DNA of 20,234 bases, from the NCBI GenBank assembly GCA_048061315.1, contig JBGMRJ010000052.1:1-20234 (forward strand), in the 5' to 3' direction. This document shows, piece after piece, positions 5,930-14,387 of the stretch. The notes under the pieces were generated by a model. The model saw only the letters and a program-made list of their open reading frames with translations. It was not told where the DNA came from and did no database searches. This DNA comes from CAYQUC01 sp048061315 (GTDB lineage Bacteria > Pseudomonadota > Gammaproteobacteria > UBA6429 > Thiohalophilaceae). Every line of letters starts with the position of its first letter. Within the stretch, counting starts at the first letter, position 1. The position numbers and the translations under genes are program-made.

Positions 5930-6914
5930 AATTTTATCTATTGATGGTGGCGGTATTCGCGGAATCATACCGGGGCAGATACTGGTTACCCTGGAAAAAA
6001 AATTACAATTTAAAACCAATAATCCAGATGCACGCATTGGGCAGTATTTTGATTTGGTAGCAGGGACCAGTACGGGTGCAATTTTAGCTGCGGTTTATGT
6101 TTGTCCTGGTGAGAATGCGGAACTTAAATTTTCTGCTCAAGATGCTGTGGATTTTTATCTTAAAAATGGTGAAAAAATATTTCGATGGAGTTTTTTTAGA
6201 AAGCTGTCGACACTGTGGTCAGTATTAAATGAAAAATTTTCAGCTAAAGCCCTAGAAGAAACACTGGATAAAACATTTGGGGATACGAAATTAAGTGAAT
6301 TATCGAAACCGACTTGTATAATCTCTTATGATATAAAAAAACGTAAACCCATTATATTTTCTCAACACTATGCACTTAAAAAAAATGAAGATTTTCTGGT
6401 TAAAGATTTACTGCGTTCAAGCACGGCAGCTCCAACGTATTTTGAAGCTGTGCAAATTAAATCATTAGGTAAAAGGCAAAAGATTCTGGATTTGGTTGAT
6501 GGTGGTGTGGTAGCAAACGATCCTACCTTATGTGCTTATTCAGAAGCATTGAAATTTGATAATGTTAATGGGCTAAAAGACATGATGATTTTATCTTTAG
6601 GGTCAGGTCGTGAACTACAACCTTATTTTTATTGCCAGGTAAAGAATTGGGGGATATTTCGTTGGGCAAAACCCTCGCTTGATATTGCGTTAGAAGGTGG
6701 TCCGCAAATGACAGAATATTACATGAAAAAAATAGCGTCTACTGTGAAAGACTCCAAATTTTACAGAATTCAACCAAGTCTGTATGGTGCGGATACACAA
6801 ATGGATAACGCCTCAGCTGAAAATATTGAAAAGCTTAAATGTGCGGGTATTAAAAATTCTGAAGACTTTAATCTTATACTGGATAAAGTTGTTGATGAAT
6901 TGATTAAATGTTAA
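5919..6914 (+). CDS. Patatin-like phospholipase
   Basis: The 331-residue product has a full patatin Ser-Asp catalytic set. The oxyanion-hole motif is DGGGIRG (9-15), the nucleophile elbow is GTSTG with S51, and the catalytic Asp lies in DGG (D194, in LVDGGVVANDP). Such enzymes release fatty acids from membrane lipids; those without a signal peptide, like this one, act in the cytosol. Close relatives include eukaryotic-like iPLA2-type lipases and CapV-like phage-defence effectors, but no CD-NTase or other CBASS gene is nearby, so defence is not supported. ATG 5919 is chosen because the conserved KILSIDGGG begins right after it; ATG 5889 would add ten unconserved residues inside the HIT gene. 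A 15-bp hairpin follows 5 bases after the stop. Confidence 0.9.
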   Translation: MTFKILSIDGGGIRGIIPGQILVTLEKKLQFKTNNPDARIGQYFDLVAGTSTGAILAAVYVCPGENAELKFSAQDAVDFYLKNGEKIFRWSFFRKLSTLWSVLNEKFSAKALEETLDKTFGDTKLSELSKPTCIISYDIKKRKPIIFSQHYALKKNEDFLVKDLLRSSTAAPTYFEAVQIKSLGKRQKILDLVDGGVVANDPTLCAYSEALKFDNVNGLKDMMILSLGSGRELQPYFYCQVKNWGIFRWAKPSLDIALEGGPQMTEYYMKKIASTVKDSKFYRIQPSLYGADTQMDNASAENIEKLKCAGIKNSEDFNLILDKVVDELIKC

Positions 6915-6919
6915 TTAGT

Positions 6920-6964
6920 GTTTGAAACCAGACCGGCGCATTCGCTGCTGGTCTGGTTTCAAAC
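6920..6964. terminator. Perfect 15-bp hairpin between convergent genes
   Basis: GTTTGAAACCAGACC (6920-6934) and its exact complement at 6950-6964 form a stem with a 15-base loop, between the patatin stop (6914) and the convergent PstS-like stop (6970). The following bases are T-rich but not a clean U-run (AATGTTTATTTT). It probably terminates the forward operon and may work in both directions. Confidence 0.7.
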
Positions 6965-6969
6965 AATGT

Positions 6970-7851
6970 TTATTTTACACCAAAGCCATAAATTAACATT
7001 TTCGATAATAGTTTAGGGGCATCCAGGTAAGGAACAGTACCATTTTCTCGAATTATTCGCCTTCCTTCGCGGGAGGTTGCATAGTGAATAAATTCTTTTG
7101 TTATTTTAGAGGGAGCCGGACTTGTAACCAGATAGAGGGGGCGGTATAAAAAATATTTACCTGCTTTTAAATTGCTATAACTTGGCTCCATACCATCAAA
7201 TTTTATAACTTTAATATTTCGTTTTTTAGCGCTACTAATACCGGTGATCGCAATTGCGTTAATATCGTTTTCACATGCACGTTCAAGTGGACCGGATGAA
7301 TTTACAACATAATCGCTTTTAAAATTCATATCACTGTCTTTAAAAATATATTGACGTATTGCATAACCCACACCGGATATTTTTCCACGTCGAATATAGA
7401 GGTGTATTGGAGCATTTCTGCCATTAATGGATTTCCAATTAGTGAGCTTACCGGTGTAAATGTCTTTAACTTGTTTTGTTGTTAAATTGTTTACGGGGTT
7501 TTTTTTGTGTGCTATTACGGCTAAAGCATCCCACGCGACAGGATGCAATGTGGCATGCAATTCAGACTTCTCAATTCCGGGTAATGTCATTCGGCAGGTA
7601 CCACCGATATCGATTTTATTCGCTACAGCGTCTCTTATACCTTTTGTTGCGCCACCACCGTGCAGAGATACTTGTATACCGGTTTTAGCTGTAAACGCGA
7701 GCGCTAACTCTTGCATGAATGCTTTTTTAGTAATACCGCAGCCGGCCCATGAAATCTGGTTTTTCTCCGGTGCCGAATGGGCTGTAATAGAGAAGCTAAA
7801 AAAAGAAATTAAAAATACTACTATCGTTTTTCGATGAATCACAATACTCAT
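6970..7851 (-). CDS. PstS-like (phosphate-type) substrate-binding protein
   Basis: This periplasmic binding protein of about 293 residues has a signal peptide: IHRKT, then a hydrophobic stretch VVFLISFFSFSI, cleaved near SAPEK at about residue 27. The mature part has the PstS-type lobe: WAGCGITKKAFMQELALAF (35-53) and GGGATKGIRD (65-74), then a long second lobe ending LVTSPAP and FIHYATSREGRRII. It probably captures an oxyanion such as phosphate. No permease or ATPase genes (pstC, pstA, pstB) lie alongside, so it is an orphan binding protein or acts with a remote transporter. The start is ambiguous: the strong AAGGGG site (7852-7857) abuts ATG 7851, while GTG 7842 is 9 bases away and better spaced; TTG 7872 is also in frame. 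Confidence 0.8.
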   Translation of the reverse strand: MSIVIHRKTIVVFLISFFSFSITAHSAPEKNQISWAGCGITKKAFMQELALAFTAKTGIQVSLHGGGATKGIRDAVANKIDIGGTCRMTLPGIEKSELHATLHPVAWDALAVIAHKKNPVNNLTTKQVKDIYTGKLTNWKSINGRNAPIHLYIRRGKISGVGYAIRQYIFKDSDMNFKSDYVVNSSGPLERACENDINAIAITGISSAKKRNIKVIKFDGMEPSYSNLKAGKYFLYRPLYLVTSPAPSKITKEFIHYATSREGRRIIRENGTVPYLDAPKLLSKMLIYGFGVK

Positions 7852-8132
7852 CCCCTTGATTATTAACACCAATAAAATTAGTCGAAGTTGTGCAATTTTA
7901 ATTGCATCTGGTTTTAAAATTATATTATTTACAAAAATGAATCTTTTGCTGAAATTGGTTTTCTATAAGGGGGGGAGGATTACCAATACTTGTTCCTATT
8001 ATCCATTAATTCTGGCTGGAATCCATTAGTTTCGAGTTATTTATTTAAATATGATAACTGCATTTAGTCTAAGCTCTTGATTAATATATAACCATGCATG
8101 TTTCAGGGATAATTAGGGTCGAAATAGCCGAT
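7852..8132. other. Gene-free stretch between two minus-strand genes
   Basis: No supported gene is seen. The sequence is AT-rich with a run of seven G at about 7970-7976. It should hold the promoter of the PstS-like gene and the end of the cnoX transcript, but no consensus promoter or clear terminator was found by eye. Confidence 0.4.
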
Positions 8133-8996
8133 TTAGTTTAACAGTGAGGACATTTTACTACGGTAGCGTTTAACCAATTCGCCACTATTACCGAGTAGGC
8201 TGAAAACATCGAGCATGCCTTTTTTAGCTCTGCAGTGCTTTGTGTTCATCTCGAGCTTCATTAATTGTAGTAGTTGTTGCATTGCCTGTTCATATTGAGC
8301 TGATATTATTAAAGTAGCAATTAGTTGCTCACGTGCCTCAAGATCATTTGGATTTTTATTCAGTATGTTCTCAAGTTCGGGTAAATCGGGTGCAGTATCC
8401 ACAATTTGTTGATATGAAATGCGGCTCAATAATGCGATTACACTGCTATTTTGTTTATCAGTTTCGCTGAAAGTTTCAATAACCGAATTGGCTTCGTTGG
8501 TGTTACCGGTTTGAAATAAAATCGAGGCCAAATCGATTTTAATTTGAAGATCGAGCGGTTGTAATTGGGTAGCTTCGCGCAGTAAGGCAATTGCATCATC
8601 AAGTTCTCCTTGATGAATTAATGCCACAGCTTGTTGATGTAATAGGTTCCATTCATGATCAATGACTTTTTCAATTAATTCACGTAAATCGTGTTCAGAT
8701 TTTGCGCCTTGAAATTCATCTATGGTTTTTCCATTTCTAACTATCTTTACGGTCGGTAAACTTTTAACTCCGAATTGAGCAGCGAGTTCTTTTTGCTCAT
8801 CACTGTTTACTTTGGCGAATATAAATTTTCCTTGATATTCTTCAGCTAACTTTGTCAGAACTGGCATTAGTGTTTGGCATGGAGCACACCAGTCAGCGTA
8901 AAAATCAAGGAATACCGGAACACGATTAGAATTTTCTGCAACGGCTGAAACGAAATTTTGCTCGTTAATTTCAATAATATTTGGATTATCTGTCAT
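8133..8996 (-). CDS. cnoX: CnoX/YbbN-type thioredoxin with helical-repeat tail
   Basis: The 287-residue cytosolic protein has a thioredoxin domain (about 1-110) with active site WCAPC (C37, C40) and cis-proline P81 in SLPTV. A C-terminal TPR-like helical region (about 118-285) follows, with repeats such as HQGELDDAIALLREATQLQP. This is the CnoX (YbbN) arrangement and length. In E. coli, CnoX is a redox-linked chaperone that hands clients to GroEL and lacks the first active-site cysteine. Here both cysteines are present, so the protein may also have true thioredoxin reductase-coupled activity. It lies 55 bases downstream of the HAD phosphatase gene on the same strand and may share its transcript. 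Confidence 0.87.
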   Translation of the reverse strand: MTDNPNIIEINEQNFVSAVAENSNRVPVFLDFYADWCAPCQTLMPVLTKLAEEYQGKFIFAKVNSDEQKELAAQFGVKSLPTVKIVRNGKTIDEFQGAKSEHDLRELIEKVIDHEWNLLHQQAVALIHQGELDDAIALLREATQLQPLDLQIKIDLASILFQTGNTNEANSVIETFSETDKQNSSVIALLSRISYQQIVDTAPDLPELENILNKNPNDLEAREQLIATLIISAQYEQAMQQLLQLMKLEMNTKHCRAKKGMLDVFSLLGNSGELVKRYRSKMSSLLN

Positions 8997-9051
8997 GTTA
9001 GTATATTAGTGATTATAGTGTGTTAAATCAATATTTAGGATAATTGCGGTA

Positions 9052-9753
9052 TTATGTTATTAGTAAGTCAGGTAATTCTTTCAAACTTATAATTGTGTTA
9101 TCTGGTTTTGGTAAATCTGGCCATTCACTTTTATTACGGTTTAGCCAAATAGATGTGATGCCAGATTCAGCGGCACCTTGTATATCGTGTACCGGATGAT
9201 CGCCGATGTGCACTATTTCAGAAGCATCAACTTCGGCAAGATTGCAGGCATGTTGAAAAAAACGTGTATCCGGTTTTGGATAACCTGCGGTTATTGAATT
9301 TAAAAAGAAATCAAAATAAGGTAGTAAGCTGGTTTTAGCAATATCAACGTTTCCGTTGGTTAATGCGCCTAGGCGAAAATTATTGGATAAAATTTTAAAT
9401 GATGGAATTACATCATCGTATAATTCAACATTGCTTCGTTCGGTGATAAAGAGTTCAAATCCGAGATTTAGTACATCGGTGGCAATTTTTTGACTGTAAC
9501 CGGAGTTGATTGCGCAGTTATATAACAATTTTTTGCGAATAAAAGTGAAGTCATGTGAACTGTCTGAGTATTGTTTTGAAATAGTGTTTCGGTATTCATT
9601 AAAATCAGCAATAGAGTATTTGGATGTAATTTCAGGGTAATTGTTATTTAACCATTTACGGAGTTTATTCTCGGCTTTTTCTATTACCGGCATGCATTCC
9701 CATAACGTATCGTCAAGATCAAAAGTCAATACTTTTATTTTTTTAAATCGCAT
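9052..9753 (-). CDS. HAD-superfamily phosphatase, YigB-like
   Basis: This 233-residue enzyme shows all four HAD motifs: FDLDDTLW with nucleophile D12 and acid D14, LTNGN with T132, K160 in GYPKPD, and IGDHPVHDIQGA with D185 and D190. A helical cap (about 20-110) marks it as a C1-type small-molecule phosphatase. The closest named relative I recognise is YigB, which removes phosphate from FMN and from a riboflavin precursor; substrate assignment by motif alone is tentative. It is cytoplasmic. It is divergent from gshA, with 87 bases between the starts, and followed on its strand by cnoX after 55 bases. Confidence 0.82.
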   Translation of the reverse strand: MRFKKIKVLTFDLDDTLWECMPVIEKAENKLRKWLNNNYPEITSKYSIADFNEYRNTISKQYSDSSHDFTFIRKKLLYNCAINSGYSQKIATDVLNLGFELFITERSNVELYDDVIPSFKILSNNFRLGALTNGNVDIAKTSLLPYFDFFLNSITAGYPKPDTRFFQHACNLAEVDASEIVHIGDHPVHDIQGAAESGITSIWLNRNKSEWPDLPKPDNTIISLKELPDLLIT

Positions 9754-9778
9754 ATTGTTGAATTAATTTTTGTTAATA

Positions 9779-9806
9779 TTGAGTATGAGTCATAGTAGGA
9801 TATAAT
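9779..9806 (+). promoter_or_regulatory. Sigma-70 promoter of gshA
   Basis: TTGAGT (9779-9784) and TATAAT (9801-9806) are 16 bases apart, about 34 bases before the gshA ATG. The same -35 hexamer, spacing and -10 hexamer occur before the Phd-type antitoxin at 1710-1737, which supports both calls. Confidence 0.65.
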
Positions 9807-9840
9807 AGTCAAAAACAACCCTGGAGTCTTGATTAATTAG

Positions 9841-11427
9841 ATGAAAAACACAGGCATCAATTATTATACGGAAAATATAAACTGGTTACAAAGAGATGAT
9901 GTCTTAAGCACATTACCCGATAGTAAAATTGGCCTTGAAAAAGAGACTCTTCGAGTAGGACAGGAAGGTAAAATTTCGCAATTACCACATCCAGAATCAC
10001 TGGGTTCAGCACTGACCCACAGTTACATCACAACAGATTATTCTGAGTCGTTAACAGAGTTTATTACGCCACCATTAAACTCCATTCAAGAGGCATTAAC
10101 ATTTCTTAATAATACTCAAAAATTTGTTTATGATAAATTAGATAATGAAATTCTATGGGCCACTAGTATGCCATGTGTCGTTGCCGGAGAAACCAGCATA
10201 CCAATCGCTGAGTACGGTAGTTCGAATGCAGGAAAAATGAAAACTGTTTACCGCAAAGGGTTGGGGCATCGTTATGGTCGGGTGATGCAAGTAATAGCCG
10301 GGGTTCATTTTAACTATTCGTTAGGGGAAACCTTTTGGAACAAATATCAAAAACATAAAAATAATAAAGATAACTTACAAGACTTTATATCAGAACAATA
10401 TTTTTCGCTATTGCGAAATTTACTTCGTAATGGTTGGGTTATCCCTTATTTATTTGGTGCATCACCTGCGGTTTGTAAATCTTTTCTTGGTGGACAATCA
10501 ACAAACCTGGAGCATTTTGATGTTACTACTTATTATCATCCTTATGCGACTTCATTAAGAATGGGTGATATTGGCTATCAAAATAACAAAGAGAATGAGT
10601 CTGGGGTTAAAGCAGATTATAGTTCGTTAGATGATTATGTTAATAGCTTGAAATCTGCAACTGAAACACCGTATTCCGGTTATGTTAATATTGGCGTCAC
10701 AAATAAAGGTGAATATCAGCAATTAAATACCCATATATTGCAAATTGAAAATGAATATTATAGTACTGTTAGACCTAAACAAATCTTGATTTCAAATGAA
10801 AAACCATCACTGGCTTTGAAAAAACGCGGCGTTCAATATATAGAATTACGATCACTGGATGTGAATGCTTTTGAACCATCCGGTATTAATGAAGAACAAA
10901 TGTATTTTATAGAGGCTTTTATTTTATTTTGTCTACTACAAGAGAGCCCGAATATTTCAAATCAGGAACAAATAGAAATAGATCACAATGAGATTGAAAC
11001 AGCGCATTATGGCCGAAAACCTGGACTTACTCTTCTACAACATGGCGAAAAGCGATTGCTAACAGATTGGGGTGTTGCTCTGTGTGATGATATGGAATCA
11101 ATTTGTGCGTCACTAGATACTGCTAATCAGACAACTCAATATTCCAGGTCATTAAAGATTCAAAGAGCCGCTTTTATCGATTCGGATAAAACACCATCTG
11201 CGCGAATGTTACAAGATATGAAAAATCGGGATGAAGGATTTTATCATTTTGCTCTGAGATTATCTCAGCAACATAAGATGTTTTTTGATAACTATACATT
11301 AAATAAAAATGAAGTTGAATTTTATAACACTATGGTTAATTCGTCGATTGAAAAACAAAAAGAAATAGAAGCGTCTGATTCAATTACATTTGAACACTAT
11401 TTGGAAAACTATTTCTCACAGACTTAA
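9841..11427 (+). CDS. gshA: Glutamate-cysteine ligase
   Basis: GshA joins glutamate and cysteine using ATP, the first and limiting step of glutathione synthesis in the cytosol. The 528-residue protein is close to the E. coli length (518). It carries the opening block KIGLEKETLRV (29-39), the TTDYSESLTEFITPPL block (64-79) and the conserved YIELRSLDVNAFEP block, all typical of the proteobacterial class I enzyme. The start is ATG 9841; GGAG lies about 14 bases upstream, which is rather distant. A good promoter precedes it. It stands alone: the neighbours are divergent (YigB-like) and convergent (unknown small gene). gshB is not in the window. Confidence 0.95.
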   Translation: MKNTGINYYTENINWLQRDDVLSTLPDSKIGLEKETLRVGQEGKISQLPHPESLGSALTHSYITTDYSESLTEFITPPLNSIQEALTFLNNTQKFVYDKLDNEILWATSMPCVVAGETSIPIAEYGSSNAGKMKTVYRKGLGHRYGRVMQVIAGVHFNYSLGETFWNKYQKHKNNKDNLQDFISEQYFSLLRNLLRNGWVIPYLFGASPAVCKSFLGGQSTNLEHFDVTTYYHPYATSLRMGDIGYQNNKENESGVKADYSSLDDYVNSLKSATETPYSGYVNIGVTNKGEYQQLNTHILQIENEYYSTVRPKQILISNEKPSLALKKRGVQYIELRSLDVNAFEPSGINEEQMYFIEAFILFCLLQESPNISNQEQIEIDHNEIETAHYGRKPGLTLLQHGEKRLLTDWGVALCDDMESICASLDTANQTTQYSRSLKIQRAAFIDSDKTPSARMLQDMKNRDEGFYHFALRLSQQHKMFFDNYTLNKNEVEFYNTMVNSSIEKQKEIEASDSITFEHYLENYFSQT

Positions 11428-11440
11428 TTTGAAGTGAATT

Positions 11441-11758
11441 TTATTTATTGGCTTTGAACGTTTTATATTGCTCAATACTATTCAATAACTCGTAAGCCTG
11501 TTGCTGAGGAAGTGTTTTTATAAAGGCTTTTAATAAATCTGTTTTGGTCTTTATCTTTGAAAAAGTTTGACCATTATTGGATGCTAATTTTTTTAAGTAG
11601 TCTTCCATATCTTTTGGTATTCGAATCTGGTCACTTTGCAAGTCGATAATCATCTGAAACAACCTATGTTTGATTTTTACACTACTGACTACATTTGTGT
11701 CATGTACAACAGCCTTATTACTACTATCGAACAATGGGGAAATTTCTTGAATTCGCAA
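11441..11758 (-). CDS. Small hypothetical protein
   Basis: This open frame of about 105 residues converges on gshA, with 13 bases between stops. The likely start is TTG 11758 (MRIQEISPLF); no ATG is available in the N-terminal part and no clear ribosome-binding site precedes it, so the start is uncertain. The sequence is soluble and charged with helical stretches (KDMEDYLKKLAS, TDLLKAFIKTLPQQQAYELLNSIEQY). There is no signal peptide and no motif I can name. It lies 161 bases downstream of the BamD-like gene on the same strand. It has codon-like composition and no overlap with other genes, so it is probably real. Confidence 0.55.
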   Translation of the reverse strand: MRIQEISPLFDSSNKAVVHDTNVVSSVKIKHRLFQMIIDLQSDQIRIPKDMEDYLKKLASNNGQTFSKIKTKTDLLKAFIKTLPQQQAYELLNSIEQYKTFKANK

Positions 11759-11919
11759 TATGACAGTAAAAATGTTGGCGTAACCAAGTTTATATGATCT
11801 GAGTATGGAAACTAATTGAATAAAAAATGGACTATAAATCAGTCACTTAAAAGGTATTTGAGTATGGCCGTTAACGAACTGTTTAACAAGTAAACAATTA
11901 AGTGAATTGAGTGACAATT

Positions 11920-12693
11920 TTATTCTGAGAAGTTACGTCGTATATTCGTTTCAATGGATTTTGCTGTGTCAATATTGCCCAGCATTCTATGCGCTTTTGC
12001 TTCAAGTTTTAATGCCTTTGCGATCGATTTTGAATTTGGAAAATTTTCCATCATAAAATCAAGATGTTTTATAACATCTTCATATTTTGCTGCATCATAT
12101 AAAATATAAGCATCATTGATTTCGTATTCAGCTAATACTTGACGTAGTATTTTTACTTTTTGTATCGCTTCATTGAAATAGTCACTTTTCGGATATTTTT
12201 GGGCTAGTTCTGAAAAGTATAAAAAAGTTTTTCTGACTTTATTTCGATTGATTTCTATAATGTGCGGTATCTGTGATAAATTTTGATATAGCGCTTTATT
12301 TAATTCAAAGCTTGATATGGCTCTAATATAGAAAACATAATCTAATTGAGTATGAAGGGGATGTGAACTGATGAATTTATTTGCTTTTTTAATGGCTGTA
12401 GAAAATTTATTTTGCTCGTAATAGCTGTAAATTTCCAGTATTTTTCCATGTTTGGTATATCGACTATAGGGCAGATTTTCAGTCATAAACTTTAGTAATG
12501 AATAAGCATCATTATATTGTTTATTTTTAAATAATATTTTTAACTCACTAAAATTAGTTTGGGCATCTTGATAGGATTCGTTTGAAATCTGGTTATCGTT
12601 GTCAGTACTTTTTTTCGGTGCGGTGCATGAGACTATGGATAAAGATAGAGTCAATAATAAAATTAGAGTTATTTTAGTGTGTTTACGTGTCAT
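11920..12693 (-). CDS. BamD-like outer-membrane lipoprotein
   Basis: The 257-residue precursor has a lipoprotein signal: MTRKHTKITL, a hydrophobic core and the lipobox IVSC with acylated C23, followed by TAPKKS, which suggests outer-membrane sorting. The mature part has TPR-like helices matching BamD in order: the Y-rich first repeat and YSRYTKHGKILEIYSYYEQN, HPLHTQLDYVFYIRAIS, FSELAQKYPKSDYFNEA and VLAEYEINDAYILYDAAKY. BamD helps BamA insert beta-barrel proteins. Divergence from the E. coli form is considerable, and bamA is absent here, but bamD normally stands apart from it. It could be the true BamD or a paralogue. Confidence 0.7.
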   Translation of the reverse strand: MTRKHTKITLILLLTLSLSIVSCTAPKKSTDNDNQISNESYQDAQTNFSELKILFKNKQYNDAYSLLKFMTENLPYSRYTKHGKILEIYSYYEQNKFSTAIKKANKFISSHPLHTQLDYVFYIRAISSFELNKALYQNLSQIPHIIEINRNKVRKTFLYFSELAQKYPKSDYFNEAIQKVKILRQVLAEYEINDAYILYDAAKYEDVIKHLDFMMENFPNSKSIAKALKLEAKAHRMLGNIDTAKSIETNIRRNFSE

Positions 12694-12815
12694 AAGTTAA
12701 TTTCAGTGAGGCAAAGATGAAAACATACTTAGTATTTTAATCGTATTTAAGCCATCTATCTATGTGTAAAGTGAATATATTATGTTTTTCATTCTAATAA
12801 TGGTAAATTGTATTG

Positions 12816-13601
12816 ATGTTGATTGATATTGGAGTAAATTTTACTAGTTCAAATTTCAAATTAGATTTATCAACTGTTATTAAGCATGCTGTGGATCAGG
12901 GCATTGAAACCATGATTGTAACCGGTAGCGATGTAACTGACTCGCTAGAAGCTCTGGAATTATGTGCTCAATACCCACAAAATCTTAAATCGACATTTGG
13001 AATACACCCACATCATGCTGATGGTTTTTCAAATGCCGATTTAATCACAATTGACCAGCACCATACAAATAATTTTGTTGTCGCTCTTGGTGAGTGCGGT
13101 TTGGATTATAACCGGAATTATTCAGGCAAAAAAGCGCAACTTTATTGTTTTGAAGCACAATTGGAATTTGCTTGTAGCACTGAACTTCCGGTATTTTTGC
13201 ATCAACGTGACGCACACTCTGACTTTTTGGGTCTTTTAAAAAAATATCGAGACAATCTTTCAAATTGTGTTGTCCATTGTTTTACCGGAACACAGCAAGA
13301 ATTATTTGATTATTTGGAATTGGACGCACATATTGGAATAACGGGTTGGATCTGTGATGAGCGCCGGGGGCATCATTTGCATGATTTATTGTGTAAAATA
13401 CCAGAAAACCGCTTAATGGTTGAAACTGATGCTCCGTATTTATTACCACGATCATTACGGCCGAAACCAAAATCACGCCGAAATGAGCCAAAATATTTAC
13501 CCCATATAGTTGAGGTGATAGCAAACAATGTCAATAAAGATTATGATACGCTTGCTTTTGAAACCACACAAACGGCGCAAAATTTTTTTAAACTACAGTA
13601 A
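12816..13601 (+). CDS. tatD: TatD metal-dependent 3'-5' nuclease
   Basis: The 261-residue protein matches E. coli TatD block by block: IDIGVNFTSS at the start, GIHPHH (62-67), ALGECGLDYNRN with E93, FLHQRDAH with H129, VVHCFTG with H154, IGITGWICDERRG, and ETDAPYLLPR with D205. These residues bind the metals of the TIM-barrel active site. TatD degrades single-stranded DNA and RNA from the 3' end and is linked to repair of oxidative damage. ATG 12816 is chosen; the preceding in-frame TTG at 12813 is less likely, and no strong ribosome-binding site is seen. It is followed 24 bases later by a small unknown gene in the same direction. No tatABC genes are nearby. Confidence 0.93.
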   Translation: MLIDIGVNFTSSNFKLDLSTVIKHAVDQGIETMIVTGSDVTDSLEALELCAQYPQNLKSTFGIHPHHADGFSNADLITIDQHHTNNFVVALGECGLDYNRNYSGKKAQLYCFEAQLEFACSTELPVFLHQRDAHSDFLGLLKKYRDNLSNCVVHCFTGTQQELFDYLELDAHIGITGWICDERRGHHLHDLLCKIPENRLMVETDAPYLLPRSLRPKPKSRRNEPKYLPHIVEVIANNVNKDYDTLAFETTQTAQNFFKLQ

Positions 13602-13625
13602 TGTAACTAAATAAGGTACACGCAA

Positions 13626-14027
13626 ATGGCTACGGTCGGAAATCCTGCAGGCAATAAATTGATGGTAGTTGTCATCAATGGTGAATTAAAGCTGGAGTAT
13701 GATCGCACTAAATCAATTACTGTTCAGCAACAAAAATATCTGGATAAAATGGATCTTGATATGGATGAAGGAATTACGTTATCAAATGACAAAATTGATT
13801 CACCTGATAAAACTCAACGCGCTAAGTTTGTTGCGAATCATCTTGTGAGTGCTTATATGAATAATCAGGAGCAACAAATTGCAGCATTATGTGCCTATTT
13901 AGCGAAAATATTACCCGGGTTAACAACAGTACGGATTGATTCTGTCGATGATCACTATAATATCGACTTGAAATTTGACGAAGTTCTGGAAAATCAGGTT
14001 AAAGTCAATTTTCCGCCATTACAGTAA
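13626..14027 (+). CDS. Conserved-looking hypothetical protein
   Basis: This 133-residue soluble protein starts MATVGNPAGNKLMVVVING and has no signal peptide or membrane segment. It is acidic in the middle (DKMDLDMDEGI, 40-50), then has a helical block RAKFVANHLVSAYMNNQEQQIAALCAYLAKILP (about 66-97) and a beta-rich tail. I do not recognise the family. AAGG lies about 12 bases before ATG 13626. It follows tatD by 24 bases and precedes the membrane-protein gene by 27 bases, so the three are probably one transcript. The compact fold and operon position suggest a real gene; no function is assigned. Confidence 0.7.
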   Translation: MATVGNPAGNKLMVVVINGELKLEYDRTKSITVQQQKYLDKMDLDMDEGITLSNDKIDSPDKTQRAKFVANHLVSAYMNNQEQQIAALCAYLAKILPGLTTVRIDSVDDHYNIDLKFDEVLENQVKVNFPPLQ

Positions 14028-14054
14028 TTAATTAGCAAGGTAACTAGTTATAAA

Positions 14055-14384
14055 ATGAAATTCTTAACAATTTTAAAAGAAGTGGGTTTTCTTCGAATCA
14101 TGCTGTTAATTACGACAGTGTTTTTTATCAGTGTCGTGCCAACCCCGGGCACCCATGAGAGTTATGATGGCACAGATGCATTATTTAATACTGTACTACC
14201 GTCATTGGCACCTTTAGTATTTATGGTGTTGTTGTTAGATGCTTTAATGTCGAGAGTGATGATCGATGGAAAAGATGAAGCAGGAAAAATCGTGTCGCGG
14301 AGAAATAGTTATATTAGTCTGAGCTTAGCTTTAATATTGGTACTTTTTTGGGCAAAATTTTATCTTGATTTATTAGGGTTTTAG
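14055..14384 (+). CDS. Small inner-membrane protein, unknown function
   Basis: The 109-residue protein has three hydrophobic helices: about 13-29 (FLRIMLLITTVFFISVV), 49-63 (LPSLAPLVFMVLLLD) and 88-107 (ISLSLALILVLFWAKFYLDL). A charged loop DGKDEAGKIVSRRNS (about 71-86) lies between the last two. It is predicted to be an inner-membrane protein. AAGG lies 15 bases before ATG 14055. It is the last gene of the tatD group, and its stop is only 3 bases from the stop of the convergent thioredoxin gene, so antisense overlap of the transcripts is likely. I do not recognise the family. Confidence 0.65.
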   Translation: MKFLTILKEVGFLRIMLLITTVFFISVVPTPGTHESYDGTDALFNTVLPSLAPLVFMVLLLDALMSRVMIDGKDEAGKIVSRRNSYISLSLALILVLFWAKFYLDLLGF

Positions 14385-14387
14385 TTT

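Noticed and set aside
5919..6914. Patatin as a CBASS (CapV) phage-defence effector
   Set aside because: No CD-NTase, E1/E2/JAB or similar gene lies nearby; the neighbours are HIT, MsrA and cytochrome c.
7460..7837. Plus-strand open frames opposite the PstS-like gene
   Set aside because: They are antisense to a protein with a clear signal peptide and family motifs.
11841..11905. Inverted repeat near the BamD-like gene end (11841-11850 with 11898-11905)
   Set aside because: Only 8 bp with a 47-base gap in AT-rich DNA; easily due to chance.
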